A stretch of 23,932 bases of DNA from JAVKFF01 sp040226215 (GTDB taxonomy: Bacteria > Pseudomonadota > Alphaproteobacteria > DSM-16000 > Inquilinaceae): assembly GCA_040226215.1 (NCBI GenBank), contig JAVKFF010000045.1, positions 1 through 23,932 on the forward strand, read 5' to 3'. The notes beneath the pieces were generated by a model that saw only the letters and a list, made by a program, of their open reading frames with translations, was not told the origin of the DNA and ran no database searches. Of the stretch, positions 23,834 to 23,932 are shown piece by piece. A program made the position numbers and the translations under genes. Each line of letters begins with the position of its first letter. Within the stretch, counting starts at the first letter, position 1.

Positions 23834-23932
23834 CTATCGCAACACCGCCCCCGGCCTCCTCGAGCCGGGGGCGTCGCCACTCTTTTCGCCGCCTTTCTGC
23901 GCCGCTGTCCGAAGACCGGCGGGACGACGCAG
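23834..23932 (-). CDS. Possible 3' end of the gene before the tape measure
   Basis: A minus-strand frame is open from the window edge and ends at TAG 23834-23836. That stop overlaps the AGGAG ribosome site of the tape-measure gene, a packing often seen in phage tail operons. Only 32 residues are visible, with no recognisable motif, and all three frames are fairly open. The call is tentative. Confidence 0.3.
   Translation of the reverse strand: MRRPAGLRTAAQKGGEKSGDAPGSRRPGAVLR
23847..23872 (-). terminator. GC-rich hairpin upstream of the tape-measure gene
   Basis: GCCCCCGGC and GCCGGGGGC form a perfect 9-bp stem with an 8-base loop, 23 bases before the tape-measure ATG on the minus strand. 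No T-run follows. It could attenuate read-through or simply be coding sequence of the preceding gene. Confidence 0.4.

Overview
The window is high-GC DNA, and gene content and gene order point to an alphaproteobacterium, probably near the Rhodospirillales-type lineages. The clues are a PopZ (DUF2497) polar organiser, the block SPOR-nagZ-scpA-scpB-tatABC-serS-surE-pcm-nlpD, and a TolC gene paired with a PIMT-like gene. The species cannot be named from the sequence alone.

Positions 98-12259 form a long minus-strand gene train, read from right to left: dgt, SPOR-domain protein, nagZ, scpA, scpB, an iron/polyamine-type ABC ATPase, tatA, tatB, tatC, serS, surE, pcm and an NlpD/LytM lipoprotein. 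Several junctions overlap by 1 to 4 bases, which suggests translational coupling. The train combines nucleotide-pool control (dgt), peptidoglycan recycling and division (SPOR, NagZ, NlpD), chromosome condensation (ScpA/B), Tat protein export, tRNA charging (SerS) and stress or repair functions (SurE, Pcm). Compared with the order I remember from related bacteria, argS is missing between dgt and the SPOR gene, and a lone ABC ATPase sits between scpB and tatA.

Divergent from dgt is erpA (12454-12795, +). It is followed by about 750 bases of noncoding DNA holding two diverged copies of a hairpin-rich repeat of about 190 bp. Next come xthA and a GFA/CENP-V-type zinc protein (+), then ilvD, popZ, tolC and a degenerate PIMT-like methyltransferase gene (all minus). 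A 460-base noncoding stretch with a 13-bp minisatellite leads to tRNA-Cys(GCA) and tRNA-Asn(GTT).

From the 3' end of tRNA-Asn to the right edge the content looks phage-derived: a small protein with a DUF6456-like C-terminus, a 91-residue HNH protein, and on the opposite strand a 707-residue tail tape-measure protein. No integrase is visible, and the tail-tip genes normally found after a tape-measure gene are absent. This looks like one end of a rearranged or decaying prophage next to tRNA-Asn.

Most of the window is conserved housekeeping. I did not find a convincing undescribed system. The points most worth a second look are the phage end, the methyltransferase paralogue with an altered SAM motif, the structured leader of ilvD, the orphan ABC ATPase, and the repeats.
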